Source of the DNA: Pollenia angustigena
Taxonomy: Eukaryota > Arthropoda > Insecta > Diptera > Polleniidae
Assembly (NCBI GenBank): GCA_930367215.1
Contig: OV884056.1
Span: 253,979,127-254,043,126, forward strand
DNA: 64,000 nt
Direction: 5' to 3'
Shown here: one piece after another, positions 10,300 through 22,340 of the stretch
Layout of the letters: the number at the start of each line of letters is the position of its first letter
How positions within the stretch are numbered: the first letter of the stretch is position 1
Notes under the pieces: model-generated
Seen by the model: the letters and a program-made list of their open reading frames with translations, nothing else
Database searches by the model: none
What the model was told of the DNA's origin: nothing
Position numbers and translations under genes: made by a program

Positions 10300-13285
10300 A
10301 GGTAATTCGTAGCGTAATTCATGGCATGACATAGAATGTGTAATGATAACACGGATTTGACAGTTATCCTTTCCTCCTCAAATCAAGAGGAACTCTGCTG
10401 TTACTAAATCGCAGAAAAATACAAACAAAAAGATGATAATTTTGGCAGGAGTCACCCTGAGGGAAATTTGTGTCAACTGCTTTAAAAGCGCTAGTCCCGT
10501 GACTAATAATCAGACTATTATAAAAAAGTATACCGAATTTGGATAGGGGAAAACAAAGCGTTTCACTTAACTGGTGATAAAGTGTAGTTACTCCAGAGGA
10601 AAGGTAATGGACACAAAGTCATGGTACTGTGCGGGCTGATGCTATTTATTTACATTACTTTATATTAAGGAGATCTATTTAATAAAGTTCACTCGGGACA
10701 ATATCTGCGACATGCATTTTTCATTGACCTGTTACAAAGTGTCAAAAATATGCCAATTGTCCCCCTCATAGAACATCGCCATGTTAAAGTGACAAGTCCT
10801 CCTAATATAAAGTGTAAGAATTAGAACCGGTACTTACCCCTAAAAAGCTGTTACGTGATAAGTTTGGTGCTAGCTCCCTTTCTCCTCGGACCATCCGACA
10901 GATGTCTGTTTACAAAAGAAGTATTGCTCTTTCAGTTCGAAGGCCGGAAATTCAAACAATCACAGACTCATTTACCCTCCCTTTCGCAAAGAAAAGCCTT
11001 TAAAGCTTTACACAACATTGGCTTAACCAATATTTTTGTATTCATTGGACATATGGACCGGTCGTTCACTCAGAAACCCTTTTATCATAGAACAATATTA
11101 TCCATAATCGAAAATTAAAAAAAAAATCGCGGGGCTTAAAAAAATTGCAACAAATAACCAGGTAGACAAAAAAAAAAAACATAAAAAGATTTTAAAAATG
11201 TGGTTTCAACTCATCTTTAAAAAAATGTTTTGAACGCGTCACTGCAAGTGATAAGACAATTATTCTCTAAATGACACTTCTGTCAATTATAAACAAATTT
11301 TTTTTGAAGCACTTTTTTGAGAGCAAATAAAAGAAATGAAATCCTTTTTTCTATTATTTTTATGTTCGTTGATTTTTTATTCGAACAAAATTGGGCTCCG
11401 AGTATGGTTGCATGTATATGAGTCTGTGTGCTTGTGTTCTTTATGGCGGGAATGTAATTTGGTTTGGTGCCTGGTCACAAAAGAAGATGACGTATAGTAA
11501 TAGTGTTTTTGATAGAGGCAGCTAGAACTTTACCGTTGTGGTCACGGTCGTTTTGTTCGCTATTTTGCCATTTTTTAACGTTTTGGCTGTTGTTTATTTT
11601 TAGTTTGCCTTTTTTCTGGTGTTCTTTTATTTGCGGAAGTTGGCGTTTTGTTTAGATGAATATGTAAATATTTTTTGGGTAGTAAATAAAGAAAAAACGA
11701 AAAATAGAAAAGGAAATTTGCATGAAATAAAAGCAATTTTATAGAGCGCATATAATAACGACACTGTGGTCAGAAGGACAGATTCAGCCAACGTTTTTTG
11801 TGTGTTTTATTTGGGCTTTTTTTTTGCTTCCGTTGCTATTTGTTTATTTATTTTTATTTAACTAAGGTTTTTATTTCCTTTTGGACTCGTCATTGTGCCT
11901 GGTAGAATGAATATTAAGCGTGACTCTGTTTGAACTTAAGTTGCAGGATTTTAGTAGTTAAAGTATTGCTTGTGTTATGTCTGCTTTGAGCTTTATTATG
12001 GCTGTATCTAAAATAAAAAAGAAGCCTTAAATGCGTATACATAAATTAATTTTCCAAAAAATTGCTAAGTAAAATTGCAGTATCAGCACTAAATTGTAGC
12101 ATATCAGAGCGTATTATTCGCAATATTAATACAGAGATCTTAAATTCATTATAACTACTACTGAAGCCAATAATGCCAAATAAAACTAGTTTTCAAACAT
12201 TTATTTTCTTATTATTTTTTTGTTCCATTGAACACTAAAGAGTAAAAAGAAAGTTATGTGGCATTCCATTGAAGGAAAACTATCATCAGTTTTAAAGTTA
12301 ATGTGAGTGTATGTCTTTCCAAGCGCATATTGTCTTTAATTACCAAATTCATAGAATCAAGCAAAAACAATTTGTTGATTTTGCACCTTTTACCAAAATT
12401 ATTATATTGATTACTAAAAATTTAAAAAAAAAAAATTAAAATTGTGAATATTTTTTTTTCTCTTCAGAGGAGTTTGCCATTTAACACTCATCGCCATTTA
12501 TGACGGCTGACAGTCAATAGTCAAACATCAATATTTAAAGCAAATGGTATTTTAGCTTGGTAAATCGAAATTTGCTCTAAATTATCTACTTTAATTGATT
12601 AACATGTTCTTCCTTACTTCTGTTTTTTCATACTTTTCGTCTATAATTCTTCTTGAAGTCCAAAGAACATTTTCCTGTTTTTTGTCTTTCTTTTTATCGC
12701 GAACCTTTTTCAGCACAACTTAAAGGATAAATGTTAACATAGAGCTTGTGCCTTAGCTTTTAACAATAATTAGTATTTAAACAATAAATTTCAGTGTATG
12801 TATCAAATATGAAAAACTGGGAATTTAGCACGTCATACGAAGATCGTATTGATAATAAACTTTGTATTCCCGAAAATAACTTTGTTAAAAATTAATTAAA
12901 TTTGCACCAGTAAACAATTAATAGTACCAGCTAAATATTTGTGGATATAAACAACATTTTCTACAGTAATGTTATTGATTTAAGTAAGCATTTAATTCAC
13001 TTGATTAAATTTTTAATCAAATTTTGTTTTTTTTTATTAAATAATAATTTAATTGAAAAAAAAAATTGGCGATAATTTGTCTGCGTAAGAAAGGCAAGAA
13101 CTATACCCAATATTGTATTAACACTAAGCTGTAACAAACACAACCAAACAATATCATGCAAAACACAACCAAACAATAAATACAAATACAAGCCCTTGTT
13201 CTTAGACTTGAAGTTTTCTCGGGAACGTTATACTCAATATCCAATTTATCATTTTCGGCAACGTGTTTCTATTGAGTTTGTTGTG
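10300..13285. other. Unassigned, largely single-copy-looking DNA
   Basis: There is no transposon protein, paired terminal repeat or RNA gene that I can support. An 87-codon open stretch (10855-11118, plus) resembles nothing I know. The composition (T-rich plus strand at 11380-11900, few internal repeats) is consistent with intronic or intergenic host DNA. Confidence 0.4.
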
Positions 13286-14049
13286 AATCTAATGGGCTCC
13301 ACGAAAAGCCCCCAATGAAATAACGCCCAGGAAATAACCCCCAATTAAATAAGCTACAAAAAAAAAGGAAATAACACCCAAAAACAGTGAATGAAATAAC
13401 ATCGAAAAATAAATGAAATAAACCCCAAAGCGAAAACGAAACAACTCCCCATATTTGGGAGTTTTTTCATATGAAATAACACTCAGTGATGAAAATAAAA
13501 TAAACCCCAATGAAATGAACCCCATCAGCAACAGAAATGAAATTATGTCCAAAATTTATAAAAGAGTAAGTTTCACCAAGGATTTTATGAAGTCAATATG
13601 GATCAAGAGCAAAGTTGCAAAGATGTCGCTTTAAAAATAAAATAACCCCCGACTAAAAACTGAAATAACAACCAAATTATACACACTATGAAACAAGCCG
13701 CGAATTTTTAAAATTTGATGGGTGTTATTTCGGATGTAGGAAAAATCGCCCAAAAAATTCCATGTAAAATTGGGCCCGTATTCATATGAAAAGTGACCCA
13801 AAATTGTTAGGCTATTTTTCGTTACTATTGGGTAATTTTTCGTTTTTAAAATCATAATGAAAAATCACCCAAAAATATTATATGAAAAATAGCCCATTTT
13901 TTCGGGCATACTATTTGTCTAAATCATTCATTATTACTATACGATGAATTCCTAAATGTTATTTATAAAAATAACGGGACATATTGCAAAAAGGCGGCAT
14001 GTCATAGCGTCCAGTGTCATAGTGTCCGTGGACAAACTCGAAAGCATAG

Positions 14050-14577
14050 CTTACAAACTCGAAAGCATAGCCGGCCTATGTCCAGGCGCAAGGATTTTCT
14101 CCTCTTTGATAAAAACAAGTACCGGCTTCGCTAACTAAAGTTTCTCTGCATAGATGGCCTTCGGCCGGGCACAAGGATTTTCTCCTCTATGGTATAACAA
14201 ATACTGGCTTCGATAACTAAAGCTTATCTGCGAAGTCGGCCTTCGTTCGGAAACAAGGCAGATTTTTGAAGCTTTACTTAGCGAAACCGGTACTTGTTAT
14301 ACCATAAAGGAAAAAATCCTTGCGCCCGCCCAAAGGCCGTCTGCACAGAGAAGCTTTAGATAGCGAAGCCGGTCTTTGTTATATCATAGAGGAGAAAATC
14401 CTTGCGCCCGGCCGAAGGCCGACTATGCAGAGAAGCTTTAGTAAGCGAAGCCGGTTTTTGTAATGCCATAGAGTAGAAAATCCTTGCGCCCGGCCGAAGG
14501 CCGGCTATGCCCGGACGCTTTAGTAAGAGCTGCCGGCATTTGTTACAACATAGGGGAGAAAATCCTTGCGCCCAAAA
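14050..14577. repeat. GC-rich inverted array of an 82-bp unit
   Basis: The unit contains GAGAAAATCCTTGCGCCC, GGCCGAAGGCCG, AGAGAAGCTTTAG and AAGCCGGTACTTGTTAT. Four forward units have AATCCT at about 14315, 14398, 14479 and 14561. Two units in the opposite orientation have AGGATT at about 14092 and 14174. The switch of orientation falls near 14260. The GC content stands out sharply from its surroundings. It sits in the centre of the Foldback-like element. Confidence 0.85.
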
Positions 14578-14614
14578 GTGTTTTCGTTATATGTTTAATA
14601 TATGCACCCAGAGA

Positions 14615-16690
14615 AAAAACAACAAAACAATTTTTAAAAAAATGTTGACCATATTATGTTTAATTTAATTTAAATCATTGTCACCGATAACCACTAGACT
14701 GGTCGCATCTTGTATGGGATTTTTTTTGCTTAAATTTAATTGTTTGCGCTGCTTAAAATATAAGGTTTGGTGTAAGAAATCATGATCTAATTTTTCAGGT
14801 CAATCCGACGGTGCCTAACCGTGCCGGGTGGGGCCCAAAGTTCCCCATATTATAAAAAACATATTTTCTATCAGATCTTTATAGTTATGCTAGTTGAAAA
14901 GCCGAAAATCAAAAATATGGATTCGTTACGATCTTCCGCAGAGAAAGTACTTCAAGTGTGCCAAGTTTCAGCTTCCTATGTCATCAGATGGCTTCAGAAA
15001 GTTGCGGAAAGTGTAGGACATGCATGCAAACATTCTGAAATAATAAGAAATTATATATTGTATAGATTGATTAACATATGTTCGCGCAACTCAAAAACGC
15101 TTTAGCTTATTGAAAAACTAAAAAAACCGAAATTACGCAATAAAATTTATTTTAAAATTTTTGTTTTTAAAAATTCATAAAAAATTGAAAAATGCAGCTA
15201 TGCTTCTAATTTTTTGCAGACAAACAAAACAAGCTATAAATGATTAAAATCTGTAAACAATTTTGATTTTATGTATTCACAAAAGATGTGGCGGTTTAAT
15301 AAAATTCTTAAATTAATTAAAATTTTTCGTCTTTTGTGAATACATAAAATCAAAAGTTGTTAACAGATTTTAATCATTTATTGGTTGTTTTGTTTGCAAT
15401 GTTGTTTTTTATATGTCTGCATAAAATTAGAAGCATAGCTGCATTTTTCAATTTTTTATGAATTTTTAAAAACAAAAATTCCGAAATTTTAATAAAAAAA
15501 TTATTTTTTTTTTCCAGAAAAAAAATTATGTTTCTAAAACTCGAAAACCAAAGCCAACATAAAGAAAAAAGTTTTAACTATCTTAAAGTAAATTTTATTG
15601 CGGAATTTCGTTTTTTTAGTTTTTCAATAAACCAAAGCGTTTTTGAGTTACGCGAACATATGTTGTGCAACCTCCTTAGTTTTCGAAATAACGGTATATG
15701 TATCTCAAAAACCAAAGCCAACATAAAGAAAAAAGTTTTAACTTTCTTAAAGTAAATTTTATTGCGGAATTTCGGTTTTTTTTAGTTTTTCAATAAGCTA
15801 AAGCGTTTTTGAGTTGCGCGAACATATGTATACAATATATAATTTCTTAGTATGTCAGGATGTTTGCATGTATGTCCTATTCGTTCCGCAACTTTCTGAA
15901 GCCATCTGATGACATAGGAAGCTGAAATTTGGCCCACTTGAAGTACTTTCTTTGCGGAAGATCGTAACGAATCCATATTTTTGATTTTCGGCTTTTCAAC
16001 TAGCATAACTATAAAGATCTGATAGAAAAGATATTTTTTTTTATAATATGGGGAACTTTGGGCCCCACCCGGCACGGCTAGGCACCGTCGGATTGACCTG
16101 AAAAATTACATCATGATTTCTTACACCAAACCTCATATTTTAAGCAGCGCAAACAATTAAATTTAAAAAAAGAAATTGCGACCAGTCTAATAACCACATT
16201 ATGGTAAAATAAGTTTCTTTAACCCTTCTGCACTCCTTGGGTCAATTTGACCCAATTTTGGTTTTCAAACGCAAAATTTGTCCCTTTTAATATAAGATAT
16301 AGACGTGAAACTTCAATTTATCCATTACAGGGACAAAAATTATAAATTTAAATGAAAATAATAAAATTTTAGTTTTTCCTTCACCCTCCAAAAAACACGA
16401 TTTACACACATTTAATATCCTTTGGGTCAATATGACCCAACATGCGATATTGCAAGTTTAATTCCACTTTAAAATTTGTTTTCTATTGAATTGAGTTCAT
16501 CTTCATTCAGAATCATCGATAAATAATTTTTTCGGTCAAATAATCAATAGAATCGCTTTTGGTTTTATTTCACTTAAATATGAAGTGCTGTTAACATTTT
16601 ATTGTTGGGTCATATTGACCCAAAGGATCATAGGAAGGGCACATATCCAAGGGATGCAGAAGGGTTAAAAATAGTTTTGTTGGTTGTGAC
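14615..16690. repeat. Long hairpin (foldback), arms about 700 bp
   Basis: The left arm (about 14615-15320) and right arm (about 15330-16220, resuming after the nested MITE to about 16690) are reverse complements. Paired landmarks include GACTGGTCGCA, TTTAAGCAGCGCAAACAATT, ACCGTGCCGGGTGGGGCCC, AAGCCGAAAATCAAAAATATG, and the centre around TTTTGTGAATACATAAAATC at about 15270 and 15335. The right arm has an extra stretch from 15533 to 15755 containing a tandem duplication of the AAAGCCAACATAAAG..TTGCGG block. A solo arm occurs at about 25940-26270. No coding potential is likely, since open frames exist in both arms only because of the symmetry. Confidence 0.8.
16223..16664. mobile_element. piggyBac-like MITE with GGGTCA palindromes
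   Basis: TTAA at 16219-16222 and 16665-16668 flank inverted ends CCCTTCTGCA..TGCAGAAGGG. Three palindromes are inside: GGGTCAATTTGACCC (16239-16253), GGGTCAATATGACCC (16424-16438) and GGGTCATATTGACCC (16607-16621). Two are subterminal and one is central. No ORF. It interrupts the right arm of the long hairpin: the arm continues after 16668 with sequence complementary to the left arm. Confidence 0.85.
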
Positions 16691-17274
16691 CATAATAAAA
16701 CATGTTTTTCTCTTACATTTGTAAGTTACTAAATTTATATGAATAAAAAACACTGTTTTGCAAATTGTGTAATTTAAAATTTTTTTTTTTTGGGAAAAAT
16801 TCGTCTTCTTTTTGGGTAATTTTTCGTTTTTATTTTGGGCTCTTTTTCGTTTCTTTTGGGCAAAATTTCATATTTAACATTTTGGGTCATTTTTCATGTT
16901 CTTTTGGGCGATTCTTCATTTGGGCGATTTTTTACTTTTTTTTGGGCCATTTTTCTTTGGGCGGTATTTCCTACAGCCGTTATTTCATTGAAGATTATTT
17001 CATAATTTAATAACCCCAAATAAGAAATGAAATAATTCCCAAAAAAATTAAAAACTACCCAAAAAATTGGGAGTTAATTCATATGAAATAACACCCAAAA
17101 ATGTATGAAAAAAAATTTGGGGAATAATTAATTTCTCGTTTGGGCGTTATTTCGTTGGGGGCTTTTCGTGGAGCCAATCTAATGTTCGCCAACGTTTAGT
17201 TCCTCGGGTACGGCGACCAATTTTTGGACGTGATCGTGGCATTTTGATTAAATATTTTCAAAACTAATAAAAAA

Positions 17275-18137
17275 AAAAAAAAAACACTCAAAAGAAAAAA
17301 AAAACAACTTTGAAAAATCAATCCATTCTTACTCAAATCAATTTGAAGCGTTTTTAATGGTGAGTACGGATTTTCTTGAATCAAGTACAGAAAGATTGAT
17401 TCAAGTACGTATTTTCAATCGCGAAATACTAAACTTATTCCGAATTCGTACTTGAATTAATCCGAAGAGATTGATTTAAATAAAACTAAGATTGAATCAA
17501 TCTCAAAATGCGCTTGATTTAAGAATTATAAAGTTGATTCAATCCAAAATTCGTACTTGAAATAAACAATAAGTGAAATTTGAAGGAGAATTTTGTTATG
17601 GTTGATTTTCTTATCCATTTTACACTTTAAATAATTTCAATTAAAAAATACCAGCATATTTCCCGATATGGTTTTTATTTTAAGAACTTAATGTTCATAG
17701 ATAACCGAAAATATAAACTAAATGAGAAGCAAGTACAATTGAGAATACTTTTTAAACATGAAAATAATGTGTTTTCGTCTTGTTCTGCTGCTTTTGCTGT
17801 TTCTACACACAATAAGCAAATCGTTTTTACTACTTGTGTGGAATTGTTATAGTAGGCTGCAACAAAGTATTGATAAGTTAAATGAGATTAAAACGCGCAC
17901 TTCGTAATTTTACTCTAAAAGTGGCACTACCAACGAAAAGTTTTATATTTTTTTACTTGGTTTAAGAATTTTGTACTTATTTTAAGAAATATCGGTATTG
18001 ATTTTCGAAAGTAATCCCATTTAGGATTGTTTTGAGTACGTTTTAGTGTTATTCGTACATGAATTTTTGAGTACGACTCGTACTTAAAGTAATCATAAAA
18101 AACTTGATTTATCCCAAGTGTTTTTATTTCTGTGAAT
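17275..18137. mobile_element. Probable MITE with TTCGTACTTGAA-type subterminal words
   Basis: Words such as TTCAAGTACG, TTCGTACTTGAA and GAGTACG cluster in both orientations at 17340-17560 and again at 17995-18090, separated by ordinary AT-rich DNA. The outer ends share weak inverted similarity (AACACTC..AAATCAA against CACAG..ACACTTGGGATAAATCAA). No target duplication was identified, so the boundaries are approximate. Confidence 0.35.
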
Positions 18138-18941
18138 TAATACTGACTTTCTAAACTGCTTGTGGTGAAAGGGTAAATATTCTTTTAATCTTTTATGGGT
18201 TTTTATTTCGTAAATTCCTTTTAGTTAATTTTCTTGTAAGGGAATGCCCTTCTTTCCGTCCGTAGTCCACCAGGCTTGTGCTTGCCAGTGCCTTACACAC
18301 CAAATTTAAAGTCTTTTGCTATTAGAGAAATTGCACAACTTCTTTTTTTAATGAGATATTCTTCTCGCCGCTTTTGTCCTTTTAATTTTCTGTGATCTTT
18401 CCAAGGAGAGCACTTAAAAAGTTGTCTTTTTAAGACACTTATCGCACTTCATTATATTTACCATAAAGACAAGTCAATATTGTCATCGAACCAAAATATA
18501 ACACCTTCACTAAGAAAGCGTACTTTCTTCAATATCAACAGTATACCATACGTAGTAGGGCAAAAACAGTCCTTAACTTTGTATATAAAAAAATGGGAAG
18601 ATAGTTTTAAAAGCTTAATATACTTAATTTAGCTATTTACTATTTAACAGTATTAAAGGGTATTCAAAAAGAAAGCTGTATATTCGTAATTCTCTATCTT
18701 AAATAAACTAAAAATACTTCACTTACATTCACAAAAAGTTCATTTGTCTGTCCGTTTTATTTTATAATAGTCACATATACATATTTTTTAAACCAAAAAC
18801 TAAGATATACAAACGCACAGAATTTATTTATGTACATATGGGGCCTTCCAATACAATTTTAGATTTTAAAAATATTCAAATAGCAAAAAAAAAAGAGTTA
18901 GAAGTTATCTAAAGCCCAATACCGGACCGGTGCTAAAAGTT
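18138..18941. other. Unassigned AT-rich DNA
   Basis: Nothing recognised. A moderately GC-richer segment, 18240-18310, resembles no family I know. Confidence 0.4.
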
Positions 18942-18944
18942 TAA

Positions 18945-20099
18945 CGGTCTAATTCATAAAAATTTCTTGCTTCAGCTTTAATGAATACAATAGTTATCAA
19001 ACACTTTTTGTTTTATAAACCATTAATAAAAAATATAATTTATAAACGCTTAATAGGAGTGCATTAACAATTAAACGTTTATATTACTTTTGTATTATTA
19101 TGTTGGCAACATCATGATATTTTAATTGTAATTTTTGTAATACTGATGCATACAACTAGGGATGAAACGATACGAGTAAATAAAAATATCATACAATGAA
19201 CGAATTTTAAGTGAAGTTCTGTTTTGTTTTCAATTTAAAATGAATTTCTGTTTTTAAAACGTTATATTTGAATTAATTTTATGGTTTTTTTTTTGTGTAT
19301 AAAATACACACTATTGAAATAGAAGCGAAATATGTAAATCATATTTCAATATCAAATTTTTACTGTTTTAACTCTGTACGTTCCAAAAGAGATTATACAG
19401 CTTTATGTTTAATGAATAATTTAACCAATTTTAACCAGATGTTTTGAAAATAAGACCTCATAGGTTTTAACAAAACATTTTTAGCCACATATAGCTGCCA
19501 AAATATTTTAAGTTCAAATGTTTTCATTTACCTGAACATTCAGGGTATAGTAACCCTTTCTGTTTATATAATATTGGGCAAAATTTGCGCCGGTTTTTTT
19601 TTTTTTGATATGTATGTGCGTACCAATAACGTTTGGGAAATTTTTAAATGTCTTAAATTCTCTCATTAGGATTGCTTCCTCTATAAGAGATGAAGGCATT
19701 TTAATTTTTCTATTGCCCCAGCGAGCTAAGGCACGAGCCACTCTGACTGAAATTCTTACACACTGTTGCTTGAGAGAAGCATGAAGATCTTCTCATTGTT
19801 TTGCTTCATTTGTCACTTTTTGTGCTACATTCAAAGCATGTAGGACAAAACATTTTTGTTCCGTGCGGCAAACCAGTAACCAACAGATGATATACTATGC
19901 GGTTTCTACATTGTGTTTACTTGAACAAATACAATCTATACCTATTTGAAGACATTTTAAAATATAATGCAATGAATGGTAAAAAAAGAGGTTTACATTA
20001 TTTAAAATAAATCTTAATAGCATTTATAAATACTCCTTTTTCGACTTTTGCTTATTAATGACTTATAAAGCTGCAATGAAGTGTTTATGAATTAGACTG
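18945..20099. mobile_element. PIF/Harbinger-type element, internally decayed
   Basis: TAA at 18942-18944 and 20100-20102 flank inverted ends C(G/A)GTCTAATTCATAAA. Similarity extends inward through CTTCATTGCAGCTTTA-like sequence. A 3-bp TAA duplication is the Harbinger signature, and a Harbinger-type transposase remnant is present on the minus strand inside it (19508-19800). The two observations support each other. Autonomous relatives are usually two-gene elements of 2-5 kb, so this copy is a deletion derivative. Confidence 0.75.
19508..19800 (-). pseudogene. PIF/Harbinger transposase (DDE_Tnp_4) fragment
   Basis: The minus-strand reading gives FSQATVCKNFSQ (frame broken), then ARALARWGNRKIKMPS, FKNFPNVIGTHIHIK and NFAQYYINRKGYYTLNVQV. 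The family pattern is SQ(S/A)TVS..V.RV..AL, then FPNVIGAIDGTHI.I, then YVNRKGYHSLNVQ. Relative to it, the catalytic-Asp segment AIDG is missing between IG and THI, so the DDE site is destroyed. About 95 of roughly 350-400 residues remain. The protein would have cut at TWA targets together with a Myb-like partner, of which nothing remains here. Confidence 0.8.
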
Positions 20100-20258
20100 T
20101 AAAACTTCCCATTTTCAAAATAATCGATGCATGCAAAAAAATACGATATAAAATTTAAAATCTAAAAATCATACTAAAAACAGTTGCAATATTTCTTTTA
20201 TATTTTTTTCAATAAAAAACATCTAAGAACGAATATTTCATAAAACAAATCCCATTAA

Positions 20259-20655
20259 AGGCTCAGTTAGTTTTTACTTTCTGTTCTGTTACGAATCAGC
20301 TGATTTGTTTTTGTTCTTAAAAAACCTGTGAAATTGATTAGTTTTTCTGTTCTGTTGCGGTTCTGTTTGTTAAAATCAACAAATTGTTAAGTAATTGTAA
20401 GTGACAGCAAAATAAATAACAAAAAATACATATTTATATTGAAATAAACTATTTTTTGATTTTAAGAATTCATAAAATTTAATTTCTTCAAATTTATGTG
20501 CATTAAAGTTATTGAAATAAAACAATGGACGGTGCAAAACTAATAAATTTGTTATAAGTGGCTGATAAGTTGCTACAGAAAAACTAACTATTACAATTTC
20601 GGAACAGAACGGCACGGAACAGAACAGAAACAGAAATTAAAGACTAATTCTGCCT
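20259..20655. mobile_element. Harbinger-like MITE with TAA duplication
   Basis: TAA at 20256-20258 and 20656-20658 flank inverted ends, AGGCTCAGTTAG and AGGCAGAATTAG. The TTTCTGTTCTGTT motif is repeated near the left end (20280-20370), and its complement GAACAGAAC is repeated near the right end (20600-20632). About 397 bp, non-coding. The ends differ from those of the element at 18945, so the two are not simple derivatives of one another. Confidence 0.6.
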
Positions 20656-20659
20656 TAAA

Positions 20660-21045
20660 AAAGGGCTTTCTGAACGAGTAATTAAAAAGTGTCAAAATTT
20701 ACCAGGAATGTGTTTTTAAAATATAACAAAATTTTAATTTCAAAAGATTTTGTTATTCGTGCTTAATTCCCAGTTTTCATTCTTGATAAAAACACTTGAA
20801 ATTTATTGTTGATGGGATAAGCTATTCCTATGCGCATTTCACTGGTTGCTTAGGCCAGATCATCAGGAAACTTCATCCATAAAGATTTTAGAAAAACTAA
20901 AGATATTAAACCAAATAAAACTGTTAAACGTATAAGAACATCTTAATTATTATACTCTTTATACGAGATTTTAGACGAATATAGTGAATTTTTACGACCA
21001 CAAAAGTATTTTGCTTTTAAAAAATATCACGTATTTTTACCGTAT
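20660..21045. other. Unassigned AT-rich DNA
   Basis: Nothing recognised between the Harbinger-like MITE and the Tc1 remnant. Confidence 0.4.
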
Positions 21046-21059
21046 AACAATGGATTTAT

Positions 21060-22035
21060 CACAGTTAATACTTTGTGGCATATCCGTTGTTTTTATAAAC
21101 TGTAGCTAATTATCGTTGTATAAATTCCACCAAATTTTGGCACTTTTCTTGAGATATCTTTCCACATTCTTGTAACAAATCTTGTTTCAACGTAGTTTTC
21201 GAAGATATGTGGCGTTATCGAACCTTTTCCTCCAAATACACCCATAAAATTGGGTTCAAGCCCGAGCTTGGAGGAGGCGTTGGCAAATGTTTGGTGTTAT
21301 AAAGAATCCGCAGTTCAATATCTAAGGCTGATTGTTTGGGATCGTTGTCCTGTTGCAAATTAAACCCTCTTGCTGGAAGTCCCATTTAGCATTAAAGTTT
21401 TCTTTAAGAATTGACAGATACACAAGTCTGTCTATAGTTCCATCTATAAAGATTACATTTCCAACTTCGGAGGCTGACATAGCCCCAAACCATAACAGCA
21501 CCTCATCCATGTTTTACTGTCGGCTTAATATTTTTTATATGAAGGGACTCATTCGGCTTTCTCTAAACCATGCGTCGTCCATCAAACCCAAAAATGATAT
21601 ATTTGCTTTCATCGCTAAATATTACGGATTTCCAAAAGTCAAAACCTCTGGTTATATGTTGATTAGCGAAGGATAATTGCTTATTTCTATTTGTTTCAGA
21701 GTTGTTTTGTAGTTGTAGTACTCTACGAAGTGTTTCGTTGCTAACATTGTTGCATAGAGTTCCTCTCAGCTTATCATTCAGTTTTGGAGCAGATACATGT
21801 GGGTTTTCACGAATTTCTTTTAGTATTTTCCTTTCATTTCTGGCTTATAACAATTTTGGACGGCCATGTCGTGCCAAATTTTCAATATTTCCACGTTCTT
21901 TTGCACGCTTAACTATATTTTCTATTGTTTGACGACACCTCTTAAACATTTGCGATGTAAAAAAAACTGTTTTAGCTTGGTCATGAAGGTGCAAGATGAT
22001 TTTCCTCTCGGTAAAAATAATAGCAAAATACATAC
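21060..22035 (-). pseudogene. Tc1-type transposase, multiply broken
   Basis: Minus-strand pieces appear in family order. The N-terminal DNA-binding part ISQMFKRCRQTIENIVKRAKERGN and the GRP-box region ENLARHGRPKLL lie at about 21845-22000. The catalytic region LLWFGAMSASEVGNVIFIDGTIDRLVYLSIL follows at 21370-21500. The FQQ..NDPKQ segment comes after a frame change. The end, LNPILWVYLEEKVR..ISSKTTLKQDLLQ, is at about 21120-21280. Intact Tc1 transposases are about 340 residues with a DD34E triad. Here at least three frameshifts separate the parts. Terminal repeats were not identified, so the limits are those of the coding remnant. Confidence 0.8.
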
Positions 22036-22340
22036 CTTGAATATATTATCGTATTCGTACGAAAATATTATTGAAACGTATAAACGAAGCAAGCCCATAT
22101 AAAATGTAAAAATTTATAACAATATTTGGAAGGATAAGATGATTTTTTTAAAGCAAAATACATCTGTGAGTATTAATTTAGGGTCAAAATAGTTTAAATC
22201 TCAGAAACAGGCCATGAAATCCCAAGTTTTTGTTATTTTATTATCATATTTTCATTGTAAAAAATTGACTTTTTTTCTCAAAAATTAAACAACTTGTACT
22301 TCATTTTGAGGAAAGTATTTAATCTTTATGGAGTAAAAAA

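Larger units (their letters stand above)
13295..17175. mobile_element. Foldback-like element with 9-bp target duplication
   Basis: A perfect 9-bp duplication AATCTAATG lies at 13286-13294 and 17176-17184. Inside it the termini are inverted and start GGCTCCACGAAAAGCCCC. They match for about 36 bp with one mismatch. The arms (about 13295-13915 and 16770-17175) are made of degenerate short units, GAAATAAC.CCCAA and AAAAATCGCCCA, in opposite orientation at the two ends. Terminal arms of short direct repeats plus a 9-bp duplication are the hallmarks of Drosophila Foldback (FB) elements. No transposase was found. The middle holds a GC-rich array (14050-14577), a long hairpin (14615-16690) and a TTAA MITE. 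Confidence 0.8.

Noticed and set aside
14821..15105. 94-residue ORF repeated on the other strand at 15782-16075
   Set aside because: The two are the arms of one inverted repeat, so the mirrored ORFs follow from symmetry. No protein family is recognised.
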